From: Acinetobacter radioresistens DSM 6976 = NBRC 102413 = CIP 103788
Lineage (GTDB): Bacteria; Pseudomonadota; Gammaproteobacteria; Pseudomonadales; Moraxellaceae
NCBI RefSeq assembly: GCF_006757745.1
Contig: NZ_AP019740.1
Span: 2,852,001-2,916,000, forward strand
Reading direction: 5' to 3'
Length of the DNA: 64,000 nucleotides
Position 1 is the stretch's first letter; each line of letters begins with the position of its first letter. Shown here piece by piece: positions 18,520 through 27,254 of this stretch. The position numbers and the translations under genes are program-made. The notes below the pieces were generated by a model. That model was not told the origin of the DNA, searched no databases, and worked only from the letters and a program-made list of their open reading frames with translations.

Positions 18520-19797
18520 TTATAAATACTGATCAATAGCATGGATGTGCCGATTTAAAGAACCCTGATTTTTTTGGAGAACATTATAGGCTTGCTGGCT
18601 TAAATGACCTGCGGCCTCCGGGTCATCTATACAGGCGAGCAGCTGGTTTACAGCCTCGTTTGCATCGTGTGCAATCAGAATTCCTTGAGCTTCTACGAAC
18701 TCATCAACAATACTCTGGAAATTAAAGTAACGTATACCGATAACCGTGGGAACATGAAGTGCAATCGGTTCAAGAATATTATGTCCGCCCCCTGGCTCAT
18801 TTAAAGAACCACCAACGAAACAGGCCTGACTCAAGGCATACCATAACCATAATTCACCCATACTATCGGCCAGATAGACTTGTGTATCTGGCTGAATCGT
18901 CTGGTCAAGGCTACGGCGTCGGGTAAGCAGTGCCAGTTTCTGGCACTGCTCGAATACTTCATTAAAACGTTCAGGATGTCGTGGTACTACAATGCATAAG
19001 AGTTCTGGCTGCTTTTGTAAAAAGGGCCGAAGAGCAGTTAACAGCTCTAGTTCTTCAGGCGCATGAGTACTGGCCAGTAGAATAATCTTGCGTGGCTCTA
19101 ACTGCCAGTCTCTCTTTAATTGGGCAGCCCGTTCAGTAAATTTAGGCGGTGCAGAAATATCAAACTTGATATTTCCTACAACCTGAACAGCTTCAGGTGG
19201 CATACCCAATTCGATATAACGCTGTCTGGTGGGCTGATCTTGAGCCAGCATTGAATCCAGGCATTCGACCATGGAACGGCTAAGGCCTTTTACTCTGGCA
19301 TAACCTTTGGCGGACTTTTCAGATAAGCGTGCATTTAACAATAAGACAGGAATATGCCGAAATCGGGTTATCTGCAACAGGTTCGGCCAAAGTTCAGTTT
19401 CAACCAGTGCCAACAGTTTGGGCTGGTATTTGCTCAGAAACTCTTCAATTAAGTAACGCTGGTCTACCGGCAGAAATACTGCCTGAAACAGTTTCGGATA
19501 ACGCTGTGAGAATAAGGATTTGGCACGTGCCTGTCCAGTACGGGTCGTATTGGTCAATAGTACCGGCTGACCTAAACTTAAATAATGTTCAATCAGAGGT
19601 TGTGCTGCATTGGTTTCACCGACAGAAACAGCATGGAACCAGAGCGCTTGCGTATGTAAAGGAGGCTGAAAAGGCCCAAAGCGTTCCAGCAGCTCATCCT
19701 GAAAATCAGGCAAGTGTCCCGAACGTTTATATAAACGCTTCCGATAAAGCGGCTTTACTAACGCCAGTAAGGCGTTATACCAAAATGGTGTTCCCAA
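18520..19797 (-). CDS. waaA: 3-deoxy-D-manno-octulosonic acid transferase
   Basis: The 425-residue glycosyltransferase adds Kdo to lipid A (lipid IVA) at the inner membrane, forming the LPS/LOS inner core. It has a membrane-associated N-terminus (FWYNALLALVKPLYRKRLYKRS split over residues 5-26), the acceptor-domain motif WFHAVSVGETNAAQPLI, NARLSEKSAKGYARV, VGNIKFD and the C-terminal CMP-Kdo site with FVGGSLNEPGGGHNILEP (about 334-351). It is the first gene of a waaA-rsmE unit. Acinetobacter LOS biosynthesis depends on this step. Confidence 0.95.
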   Translation of the reverse strand: MGTPFWYNALLALVKPLYRKRLYKRSGHLPDFQDELLERFGPFQPPLHTQALWFHAVSVGETNAAQPLIEHYLSLGQPVLLTNTTRTGQARAKSLFSQRYPKLFQAVFLPVDQRYLIEEFLSKYQPKLLALVETELWPNLLQITRFRHIPVLLLNARLSEKSAKGYARVKGLSRSMVECLDSMLAQDQPTRQRYIELGMPPEAVQVVGNIKFDISAPPKFTERAAQLKRDWQLEPRKIILLASTHAPEELELLTALRPFLQKQPELLCIVVPRHPERFNEVFEQCQKLALLTRRRSLDQTIQPDTQVYLADSMGELWLWYALSQACFVGGSLNEPGGGHNILEPIALHVPTVIGIRYFNFQSIVDEFVEAQGILIAHDANEAVNQLLACIDDPEAAGHLSQQAYNVLQKNQGSLNRHIHAIDQYL

Positions 19798-19884
19798 GCA
19801 GAACTCTCAGTCAAGAAACAATCGGCAAATATAGCATGACCCAGTCCTCTGGATCATGCCCCTTAAGAATTTTAATCCTGGTGT

Positions 19885-20940
19885 TTATATAGCCATTGTC
19901 GGGTAGTCAGTATAGCCTTCCGGTCCAAAACCATACATGGTAGTGGTATTAAGCTCATTAAGTGGCGCATTGCTCATCAGGCGTTGATATAAGTCCGGAT
20001 TGGCAATATAAGCCTTGCCAAACGATACGGCGTCTGCCTTACCACTGGCCAGCAGCTCTTTAGCTGTTTGCGCATCTAGGCGCATATTCGCGATATAGGG
20101 TACACCTGAACGTTCTTTCAGATAGGCACTAATACTGTCTTCGGCAAGATATTCACGGGTAAATATAAAGGCAATCTGACGTTTACCCAGCTCTTCAGCC
20201 ACATAGCCAAAGGTTTCTTTCGGGTTATCATCGCCCATATCATGCTCATCACCACGTGGTGCCAGATGTACGCCAACACGTCCTGCTCCCCATACCTCAA
20301 TCAGAACATCGACAACTTCAAGTAAGAAGCGGGCACGATTTTCAACAGAACCACCATATTCATCTTCACGCTGATTCGTACTGCTTTGCAGGAACTGGTC
20401 CAGCAGATAGCCATTTGCAGCATGAACTTCTACCCCATCAAAACCGGCAGCTTTGGCATATATGGCTGCCTGCTTATACTGCGCTACAATGGCTTTAATT
20501 TCAGAAATTTCGAGCGGGCGTGGGGTCACATATTCACGTTTTGGTCGTAGCAGACTAACGGTACCTTTCGGTTTGATGGCACTTGATGAAACTGGTATTT
20601 CACCCTTGAGTAAATCTGGATGTGAAATACGGCCTACATGCCACAGTTGTGAAACAATCAGGCTTCCCTCAGCATGCACTGCATCTGTAATCTTTTTCCA
20701 TGCAGCAACTTGTTTATCATTATATAAACCTGGGCTACGTTCATATCCGTTTGCTTCTTCTGCAATCACAGTTGCTTCCGCAATAATCAGGCCAGCATTC
20801 GCACGTTGCGTATAGTATTCCACCATCAGATCAGTGGGTATACGATCTTCAGTAGCACGGGTTCGAGTTAATGGGGCCATAACCAGACGGTTCTTGAGCT
20901 GAAGTTCGCCAAACTGTGCGGGAGTAGACAGATCAGTCAT
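19885..20940 (-). CDS. Old Yellow Enzyme-type alkene reductase (NemA-like)
   Basis: A 351-residue FMN-binding TIM barrel of the Old Yellow Enzyme family that reduces electrophilic alkenes, nitro compounds or nitrate esters with NAD(P)H. Evidence: LVMAPLTRTRA (about 19-29), SQLWHVGRISH (about 98-108), the EVHAANGYLLDQFL segment with the substrate-binding His/Asn pair, STNQREDEYGGSVENRARF, and VSFGKAYIANPDLYQR. AAGGATATG precedes the ATG. It follows the ArsR-type regulator gene by 42 bases on the same strand, so the regulator probably controls it. Specific substrate unknown. Confidence 0.93.
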   Translation of the reverse strand: MTDLSTPAQFGELQLKNRLVMAPLTRTRATEDRIPTDLMVEYYTQRANAGLIIAEATVIAEEANGYERSPGLYNDKQVAAWKKITDAVHAEGSLIVSQLWHVGRISHPDLLKGEIPVSSSAIKPKGTVSLLRPKREYVTPRPLEISEIKAIVAQYKQAAIYAKAAGFDGVEVHAANGYLLDQFLQSSTNQREDEYGGSVENRARFLLEVVDVLIEVWGAGRVGVHLAPRGDEHDMGDDNPKETFGYVAEELGKRQIAFIFTREYLAEDSISAYLKERSGVPYIANMRLDAQTAKELLASGKADAVSFGKAYIANPDLYQRLMSNAPLNELNTTTMYGFGPEGYTDYPTMAI

Positions 20941-20982
20941 ATTTCATATCCTTGGGAGATCTTTTCTTCACCTGAAAAAGAT

Positions 20983-21288
20983 TTAGAGAGATTGTTGTAG
21001 AGTATCTACAAATTTCTGGATCAGTGCTTCATTGCGCGAAAAATAAGACCATTGACCATATTTGGTTGCCTGGATCAGTCCTGCCTGTTGCAACACTGAC
21101 AGATGGTTGGACATAGTCGACTGAGAGACATTGGCAATTTTTTCAATCTGCCCTGCACATACTCCCCGGCTAAAATCATATTCACATTCATTTAGCTTAG
21201 GAATAAACTGCTCAGGATCTTTCAGGCACTGTAAAATCTGCCTGCGGATCGGATTTGCCAAAGCTTTATAAATCGCTTCTGTGTCCAT
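20983..21288 (-). CDS. ArsR-family winged-helix repressor
   Basis: I choose the ATG at 21288 (MDTEAIYKALANPIRRQIL), giving 101 residues; an in-frame GTG 33 bases upstream would add 11 residues unlike the family. Winged helix with QIEKIANVSQSTMSNHLSVLQQAGLI as recognition region. Cys21, Cys35 and Cys44 are present, with none in the metal-binding CxC form of ArsR proper, so an electrophile or redox sensor is plausible. It is the first gene of a two-gene unit with the Old Yellow Enzyme gene. A nested palindrome at 21336-21377 lies about 50 bases upstream, the expected place for autoregulation. Confidence 0.9.
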   Translation of the reverse strand: MDTEAIYKALANPIRRQILQCLKDPEQFIPKLNECEYDFSRGVCAGQIEKIANVSQSTMSNHLSVLQQAGLIQATKYGQWSYFSRNEALIQKFVDTLQQSL

Positions 21289-21335
21289 CACTTTTTCTCG
21301 CACTGATGTAAAACACGTCACCCTTGAAATACAGT

Positions 21336-21377
21336 ATATCGTTTTTTATCGATATTAATATCGAATTTTTACGATAT
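21336..21377. promoter_or_regulatory. Nested palindromic operator upstream of arsR-type gene
   Basis: A perfect 16-base palindrome, TCGATATTAATATCGA (21349-21364), is flanked symmetrically by ATATCGT (21336-21342) and ACGATAT (21371-21377), which are complementary and share its exact centre. ArsR-family dimers bind such AT-rich dyads, so this is the likely operator of the adjacent regulator gene. Confidence 0.65.
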
Positions 21378-21577
21378 TTGTTATTCAATTTAGAAATAAA
21401 CGTGATCTGTTGAACGGGGGATTTTATTTTAACACTCTCAGAAGACTTTCCCCATAACCTTCACTGTACTCATTGATGAGTCAATATTAAAACTCTCTAT
21501 ATTCAAAAAGTTTTATAAAAATAGTGTAGCAGTACCGGGTTGCTGCATTAAAATCAGGCTAATTCATTTATATCGAT

Positions 21578-22033
21578 ATGCTACAGGAGCAAGTTTTGTC
21601 TTTATTCCAGATTAGACATGGCAGCTGGAACGAACTCCAGTCAGCAGCAAAGTTTATTCGTACTGAAGTATTTATTCAGGAGCAAAAGATTGCAGCAGAA
21701 GATGAATGGGATCAGGACGATAAACATGCTGTTCATTTTATTCTATATGATCAGACACGTGCCATTGCAACTGCACGGTTACTACCAAATCACTGGATTG
21801 GCCGAGTAGCCGTTCTTAAAACTGATCGTGGACGTGGTTTAGGTAAAGCTCTAATGCAGGCTATCATTAAATATGCACAGGAGCAGCAGCTTGATCAGCT
21901 GTGTCTATCTTCTCAAGTCCATGCAACATCATTTTATCAGGAACTCGGTTTTGCATGTTTTGGGGAAGTATATGAAGATTGTGGTATACCCCATATTAAT
22001 ATGCATTTAACCCTTTCCTCAACTATGCCTTAA
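21578..22033 (+). CDS. GNAT-family N-acetyltransferase, ElaA/YjcF type
   Basis: The 151-residue product has the single-domain GNAT fold: FIRTEVFIQEQKIAAEDEWDQDD at about 28-50 (split motif), TARLLPNHWIGRVAVLK, the acetyl-CoA loop RGRGLGKALMQAII (about 87-100), and SFYQELGFACFGEVYEDCGIPHINM. The ElaA/YjcF group carries this start and end, but its substrates are mostly unknown. The ATG at 21578 has no ribosome-binding site. AGGAG at 21585-21589 lies 6 bases before an in-frame TTG at 21596, so the real start may be that TTG (145 residues). Confidence 0.9.
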   Translation: MLQEQVLSLFQIRHGSWNELQSAAKFIRTEVFIQEQKIAAEDEWDQDDKHAVHFILYDQTRAIATARLLPNHWIGRVAVLKTDRGRGLGKALMQAIIKYAQEQQLDQLCLSSQVHATSFYQELGFACFGEVYEDCGIPHINMHLTLSSTMP

Positions 22034-22338
22034 ATCCTATTCAGAGCACTTATAAAGCTACTGATCAGACCAGAAAAGCAGTTTTATCGATAAACACCTG
22101 AGGTTTACTTTAAGCTAAACCGGGTTATACTGCTGTCAGTTTTGAGAATGAATAAAAGTCATAAATTTTATATCATATTGAATATATTAATTTTTTATTT
22201 ATATATTGAAATATGGATTTTTGACTGTGACCAGATCAGGCCAAAGCTGAATGAGTATAACGTTGTATACAGCCTGCTGTATGGAAGTGCCTGTAACTTC
22301 TCGTTTTCTATATAAACACGACAAATGGGTAGACGGAA
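22034..22338 (+). other. Intergenic region with 16-base dyad upstream of dedA-type gene
   Basis: The gap of 305 bases is AT-rich. ATACAGCCTGCTGTAT at 22267-22282 is an inverted repeat (7-base arms, 2-base spacer) 57 bases before the dedA-type start, a possible operator. I saw no coding frame in it. Confidence 0.45.
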
Positions 22339-22884
22339 TTGATTGATTTTTTGCTTGGTTTCGAACAGCATTTGCCCGGCTTTATTGAAGCCTATGGTAT
22401 GTGGGTATATGCGCTCCTGTTTATGATTATTTTTGCTGAAACTGCATTTATTGCCATGTTTTTCCTGCCAGGAGACAGCTTGCTCCTGAGTGTAGGAGCA
22501 TTATGTGCTTCAGTAGATTTTATGCACCTTGACTTTATGATCATGCTGCTTTTTGCAGCGGCCACTCTAGGTTATATTGTTAACTACCATACCGGTAAAT
22601 TCTTTGGGCCACAGATTACCAGTGTAAAATCACGTTTTATCAAACCGGAACATTTAACCCGTACAAATCGCTATTTTGTGCGTCATGGTGGTAAAACTAT
22701 CCTGATGGCTCGTTTTATTCCTTTTGTACGTTCAGTGGCTCCATTTGCTGCAGGTGCCAATCAGATGAATTATCCGATGTTTCTGCTTTATAACCTGCTA
22801 GGCGGCCTGTTCTGGATTGGGCTATTGCTGGGCTTGGGATATTTTGCTGGCAGTACGATTTTTTTAATTAATGAAATTATCTAA
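22339..22884 (+). CDS. DedA-family membrane protein
   Basis: This 181-residue protein of the DedA/VTT (SNARE-associated) family is a polytopic membrane protein implicated in lipid carrier recycling and membrane homeostasis. Motifs: FAETAFIAMFFLPGDSLLLSVGAL (about 33-56, broken into the E and PGDS elements), the YHTGKFFG segment, and the conserved FVRHGGKTILMARFIPFVRSVAPFAAG region (about 113-139) with the key Arg residues. The start is TTG at 22339; no in-frame ATG precedes the family start. A bidirectional terminator follows. Confidence 0.93.
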   Translation: MIDFLLGFEQHLPGFIEAYGMWVYALLFMIIFAETAFIAMFFLPGDSLLLSVGALCASVDFMHLDFMIMLLFAAATLGYIVNYHTGKFFGPQITSVKSRFIKPEHLTRTNRYFVRHGGKTILMARFIPFVRSVAPFAAGANQMNYPMFLLYNLLGGLFWIGLLLGLGYFAGSTIFLINEII

Positions 22885-22910
22885 TTAATTATTTTATTAA
22901 TAAAATTAAA

Positions 22911-22937
22911 AAAAACAGGAGACCAGCTCCTGTTTTT
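22911..22937. terminator. Bidirectional terminator between dedA-type gene and prfB
   Basis: AAAAACAGGAG (22911-22921) pairs with CTCCTGTTTTT (22927-22937) across five bases. T tracts lie on both strands. Confidence 0.9.
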
Positions 22938-22956
22938 ATATGAGCTATAATTAAAA

Positions 22957-24052
22957 TTAAAGCCCTTGTTTCAGACTTGCTTCAATAAACTTGTCCAGAT
23001 CGCCATCAAGTACTGCTCCGGTATTTGAATTCTCAACGCCAGTACGCAAATCTTTAATCCGTGAGTCATCAAGTACGTAAGAGCGAATCTGGCTACCCCA
23101 GCCAATATCCGACTTGGAATCTTCCAAAGCTTGTGCAGCTTCATTACGCTTACTCATTTCAAGTTCATAAAGCTTGGCACGTAGCTGTTTCCAGGCATGA
23201 TCACGGTTGGCATGCTGTGATCGCTGATTCTGGCATGCAACCACGATACCTGTTGGCATATGGGTCAAACGTACTGCAGAGTCAGTTTTATTAATATGCT
23301 GTCCACCCGCACCTGATGCACGGTAAGTATCTGTACGTACATCAGATGGATTGATATCGATTTCGATATTATCATCTACTTCAGGTGAAACAAATACAGC
23401 AGAAAATGACGTATGACGACGGTTACCCGAGTCGAATGGCGACTTACGTACTAAACGGTGTACACCGGATTCTGTCCGTAGCCAGCCATATGCATACTCG
23501 CCTTCTACCCGGATAGTGGCTGATTTGATTCCCGCGACATCACCATCAGACTCTTCCATCAACTCAGCTTTAAAGCCATGACGTTCAATCCAGCGCATAT
23601 ACATCCGCAGTAACATAGAGGCCCAATCTTGTGCCTCTGTACCGCCCGAACCAGCCTGAATTTCGACATAGCAGGGATTTGGATCCATGGGGTTACTGAA
23701 CATGCGGCGGAACTCAAGTTTTGCCAATGCTTCTTCCGCAGAGCTCAGTTCAGCCTGTACATCCGCAAGCAGGCTTTCATCATCCGCTTCGACTGCAAGG
23801 TCTAGCATTGCCTGTGCATCTTCCAGCTGGGTACTTAAACCTTCCAGCACATTAATAACATTTTCAAGCTCACCTTTTTCCTTAGCCATCGCCTGAGCAC
23901 GACTCTGGTCATTCCAGATACTCGGATCTTCTAACTCACGTAAAACTTCTTCTAACCGTTCTTTTTTAAGATCGTAGTCAAAGATACCCCCGTAGAGTCT
24001 GACTACGTTCACTTAAATCTTTCAACTGGTTTAGATACGGATTAATTTCCAC
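22957..24052 (-). CDS. prfB: Peptide chain release factor 2 with programmed +1 frameshift
   Basis: RF2 reads UGA and UAA stops. Translation starts at GTG 24052 ([13 protein letters not shown]...) and runs 24 codons to an in-frame UGA at 23978-23980. The element CGGGGGTATCTTTGAC is the classical shift site: an internal Shine-Dalgarno-like GGGGG, then CTT TGA C. A +1 shift on CTT continues as DYDLKKERL to the stop at 22957. The joined product has 364 residues (E. coli has 365). SPF (204-206) recognises the stop and GGQ (249-251) triggers hydrolysis. A single-frame reading from 24012 would give a wrong N-terminus. The shift autoregulates RF2. Confidence 0.96.
23976..23996 (-). promoter_or_regulatory. 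prfB +1 frameshift signal
   Basis: On the minus strand the site reads CTACGGGGGTATCTTTGAC, nearly identical to the E. coli recoding site. The UGA is at 23980-23978, with the slippery CUU just before it and the Shine-Dalgarno-like G run three bases upstream of CUU. Confidence 0.95.
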
Positions 24053-24613
24053 GTGATTTACTCTCAAAAAAACCTTTTAATCCTTAAATTGTAGCATAGA
24101 GCATCTGTCTCGTTGAGATCATTTCAAATAACAGTAGCGTGATAAAAAATTTGAAAATTGATATTGGGCAGGGATCATTTATGAGTTTATTAAAATTAAA
24201 AATTTATATTGAAAATGAAATAAATGAGAGTGAATTACAAGTTGTCCGAATGTATGCAACAGATCAACATCATATTTCAAAGCTAACAAAATATGTAAAT
24301 TCAACTTGAAAATAAAAAGATAAAAATGAGTAAATCTTGCTCACATTTAAATAAGTTGTAATCAAAATTGAATAATCTATAATCAAACACCTGTACTATT
24401 CACAAAATCTCCATGCTTTTAATAAAACTAAACATTTAAGTTTTAATATTATATATCAAATACTTATATCAAAAAAATTACATATTATTACGCGAACAAC
24501 ATTCTCGTTACTTTCCTGTGATTGACCCGAATTTAAAAACACATAAACTGAAGTTGTAACAAAACATTATGTATGCAACTTAGCTAACAAGATTTTAAGA
24601 GGGGTGAATAACC
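24053..24613 (+). other. AT-rich region upstream of porin-like gene
   Basis: A gap of 561 bases, very AT-rich. It contains a short open frame from GTG 24139 (or ATG 24181) to 24309 that would encode 56 (or 42) residues of Lys/Ile/Glu-rich sequence (MSLLKLKIYIENEINESE...). No family is recognisable and the ribosome-binding site is weak (CAGGG), so I do not call it a gene. The rest is the promoter region of the porin-like gene, whose ribosome-binding site AAGAGGGG is at 24597-24604. Confidence 0.4.
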
Positions 24614-25399
24614 ATGAAAAAACTAGCAATTGCGTCAGCGCTTTTATCAGCTCTAGCAGTAACGGGCACAGCCAATGCTTATCAAGCCGAAGTAGGTGCA
24701 TCTGCAAGTTATGTAGACCCCGACAATGGCGATTCAGGTAGTGCTTTTGGTGTAAACGGTACTTATTATTTTAATCCGGTTCAAACACGTAATGCACCGC
24801 TTGCAGAAGCTGCTTTCCTTGACCGTGCCAGCAATGTAAGCGCAGCTATTAACTATGCTGACCGTGGTGATGTAGATAGTACTCGTTATGGTATCGGTGC
24901 AGAATACTTTGTACCTAACTCAGACTTTTACCTAAGTGGTAATGTTAGCCGTCACGACAGTGAGCGTGATACACCATTTGGTACTATTGATAATGATACA
25001 ACTTACTATGGTGCAGAAGTAGGTTACTTACCAGCTCCAGGTCTCTTAATTGCAGCCGGTCTAAAAGGTTATGACAATGACAATGACGACGGTGTAGACC
25101 CAACACTTCGTGCAAAATATGTTACAACTCTTAGCAATGGTAAAGATATCAACCTTGAAGCGGGTGCAGCATTCGGTGACCTTGATGAATACAATCTGGC
25201 AGCAGATTACTTCATTGACAAAACTTTCAGTATCGGTGCCGACTATTACAATAATGATTTAACAGATACTAATGAGTTTGGCGTAAATGCACGTAAATTC
25301 ATTAACCAGCAAGTAAGTCTGGAAGGCCGTGTTGGCTTCGGTGAAGAAGGTAATAATGACTACAATAGCTTTGGTGTAGCTGCAAAATACCGCTTCTAA
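24614..25399 (+). CDS. Putative outer-membrane porin
   Basis: The 261-residue precursor has a clear signal peptide cut after TANA (residue 22), then alternating amphipathic strands ending in KYRF, a C-terminal aromatic residue as in outer-membrane beta barrels. The mature chain is acidic with many Asp-Asn turns (YDNDNDDGVD). It resembles the short putative porins common in Acinetobacter; I recognise no specific named member. AAGAGGGG gives a strong ribosome-binding site and a strong terminator follows, both fitting a highly expressed gene. Confidence 0.83.
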   Translation: MKKLAIASALLSALAVTGTANAYQAEVGASASYVDPDNGDSGSAFGVNGTYYFNPVQTRNAPLAEAAFLDRASNVSAAINYADRGDVDSTRYGIGAEYFVPNSDFYLSGNVSRHDSERDTPFGTIDNDTTYYGAEVGYLPAPGLLIAAGLKGYDNDNDDGVDPTLRAKYVTTLSNGKDINLEAGAAFGDLDEYNLAADYFIDKTFSIGADYYNNDLTDTNEFGVNARKFINQQVSLEGRVGFGEEGNNDYNSFGVAAKYRF

Positions 25400-25422
25400 T
25401 CTGAAGTAATATTTAGACTAAT

Positions 25423-25450
25423 AAAAAACCCATCTCCGGATGGGTTTTTT
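25423..25450. terminator. Bidirectional terminator after porin gene
   Basis: AAAAAACCCATC (25423-25434) pairs with GATGGGTTTTTT (25439-25450) across TCCG. It serves the porin gene and could also stop transcripts leaving recJ. Confidence 0.93.
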
Positions 25451-25541
25451 ATTATATTTTACAAGTCATAAAGCAATATATCTATTACAGTCAGTACCTA
25501 TCAATTCGATCTACTATACTTAAACTGGTTCAAGCGGCCTA

Positions 25542-27254
25542 TTATAAAATTTTCTGTTTAAGATGGATAATACGTAATTGCAGGCCTGTATTACCATTGA
25601 ACTCGTTACGTTCCAGTTCATAGACCAGATCGACTTGATCATTTTCCGGATCATACTCAAATCTGTCTTTTGCGTTAAAGGCAATTGCATCTACTACCTG
25701 ACCGTTATTTAATGCCAGACGTAATTTGAGATGAGTCTCTTTAAGCCATCTGAAGTCTACAACCTTAAAAGTTCCTTCAAACACAGGTGACGGAAATTTT
25801 TGTCCCCATGGTCCTAACTTTTCAATCAGATCCACTGTGTCAAGAACCAACGCTTCTGCAGGCAGCTCCCCATCTGTCCAAAGTGTAGCAGAGAGCAGCG
25901 TTTCATCCATTTCTGCAATTAGCTGGGTAAAAACCTGTTTAAATTCTAAAAAATGCTCTTTACGGATCGTGAGTCCGGCAGCGGCAGCGTGACCGCCAAA
26001 ATAACGTACCAGATAGGGATACTGTTCAGCGATCTGCTCAATACAATCACGAATATGAATTCCCTCAACCGAACGGGCCGATCCCTTGATATGAATACCG
26101 TCTTCATCTGCTGCGAATACAATGCTTGGCCGGTGAAACTGCTCTTTTAAGCGTCCAGCGACAATTCCAATCACGCCCTGATGCCAGTGTTCTTCAAACA
26201 TAATCAGCGCGGGAGGTATATTCTCTTTTGATAACTGTAGTTGCTCCAGATAGCGCAAGGCTTCCTGCTTCATCTGTGCTTCAATCTGACGGCGTTCAAT
26301 ATTTAGCTGATTAAGTTGCCGGGCCAGAGGATAAGCATTTTCCAGATCAGGGGCTAACAGACACTCAATTCCGATTTCCATAGTTTCCATACGGCCTGCT
26401 GCATTAATACGCGGCCCAAGTACGAAACCTAAATCTTGTGCTTTAAGAGCTGCCGGTTCGCGTCCGGCAATATCAAGTAATGCCAGAATTCCTGGACGGC
26501 ACTGCTGTTGGTGTATGCGTTTCAAACCAGCATCGACCAGAATACGGTTATTGTAATCAAGGCTCGCAACGTCGGCGTAGGTACCTAAGGCAACCAGGTC
26601 CAGATATTGGGTTATATTGCTGACAGATTTGTCTGCCCTTTTGCGAAAACTGCACAGATTGGCAAGTACATAAAAGGCAACGCCTACTCCAGCCAAGGCT
26701 TTACTCGGAAAATTACAGCCCAGTTGGTTCGGATTAACTACTGCCTCAGCGGCTGGCGTTTCTTTGGTAGTCAGATGGTGATCTGTAATAATAACCTGCA
26801 TACCATGGTCTTGCGCCTGTTTTACCCCTTCATGACTAGAAATACCATTATCTACAGTAATCAACAGGTCGGGAGTAAAACGGGTAAAAGCCAGATCCGC
26901 AATTGCAGGCGTAAGTCCATAACCATATTTAAACCGGTCAGGAACCAGATAGGCTACATCTGCGCCCATATCTCTTAAAGCAAGAATCATCAGAGCAGTG
27001 CTGGTTGCACCATCTGCATCATAATCTCCGACAATAACAATTTTTTTCTGCTGGTCAATGGCCTGATTTATAATCTCAACTGCCTGTTCCAGTCCTTTAA
27101 GGCAAGGAGAAAGCAGATATTTTAATCTGAGTTCAAGTTCTTGTTCAGAAGCGACTCCACGTCTGGCCAGAATATGGGCAAGAAAGGGTGACACGTGTTG
27201 AAAACTTTCTACACGTGTCAGTAAAGGGCGTTGCTTAACTTGAATATTCGGCAT
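25542..27254 (-). CDS. recJ: Single-stranded-DNA-specific exonuclease RecJ
   Basis: The 570-residue 5'-3' exonuclease of recombination and mismatch repair belongs to the DHH superfamily. Motifs: VGDYDADGATSTALM (about 74-88), LITVDNGISS, VIITDHHL (the DHH motif), GPRINAAGRMETME, then a DHHA1 domain with SARSVEGIHIRDCI and FGGHAAAAGLTI (about 415-426). Length matches E. coli RecJ (577). The start ATG abuts the pdxH stop directly, so translation is coupled in a glmM-pdxH-recJ operon. Confidence 0.96.
   Translation of the reverse strand: MPNIQVKQRPLLTRVESFQHVSPFLAHILARRGVASEQELELRLKYLLSPCLKGLEQAVEIINQAIDQQKKIVIVGDYDADGATSTALMILALRDMGADVAYLVPDRFKYGYGLTPAIADLAFTRFTPDLLITVDNGISSHEGVKQAQDHGMQVIITDHHLTTKETPAAEAVVNPNQLGCNFPSKALAGVGVAFYVLANLCSFRKRADKSVSNITQYLDLVALGTYADVASLDYNNRILVDAGLKRIHQQQCRPGILALLDIAGREPAALKAQDLGFVLGPRINAAGRMETMEIGIECLLAPDLENAYPLARQLNQLNIERRQIEAQMKQEALRYLEQLQLSKENIPPALIMFEEHWHQGVIGIVAGRLKEQFHRPSIVFAADEDGIHIKGSARSVEGIHIRDCIEQIAEQYPYLVRYFGGHAAAAGLTIRKEHFLEFKQVFTQLIAEMDETLLSATLWTDGELPAEALVLDTVDLIEKLGPWGQKFPSPVFEGTFKVVDFRWLKETHLKLRLALNNGQVVDAIAFNAKDRFEYDPENDQVDLVYELERNEFNGNTGLQLRIIHLKQKIL

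Noticed and set aside
24139..24309. Small open frame (42 to 56 codons) before the porin-like gene
   Set aside because: Only a weak CAGGG upstream and no recognisable protein features. It is kept as a note in the intergenic entry rather than called as a gene.
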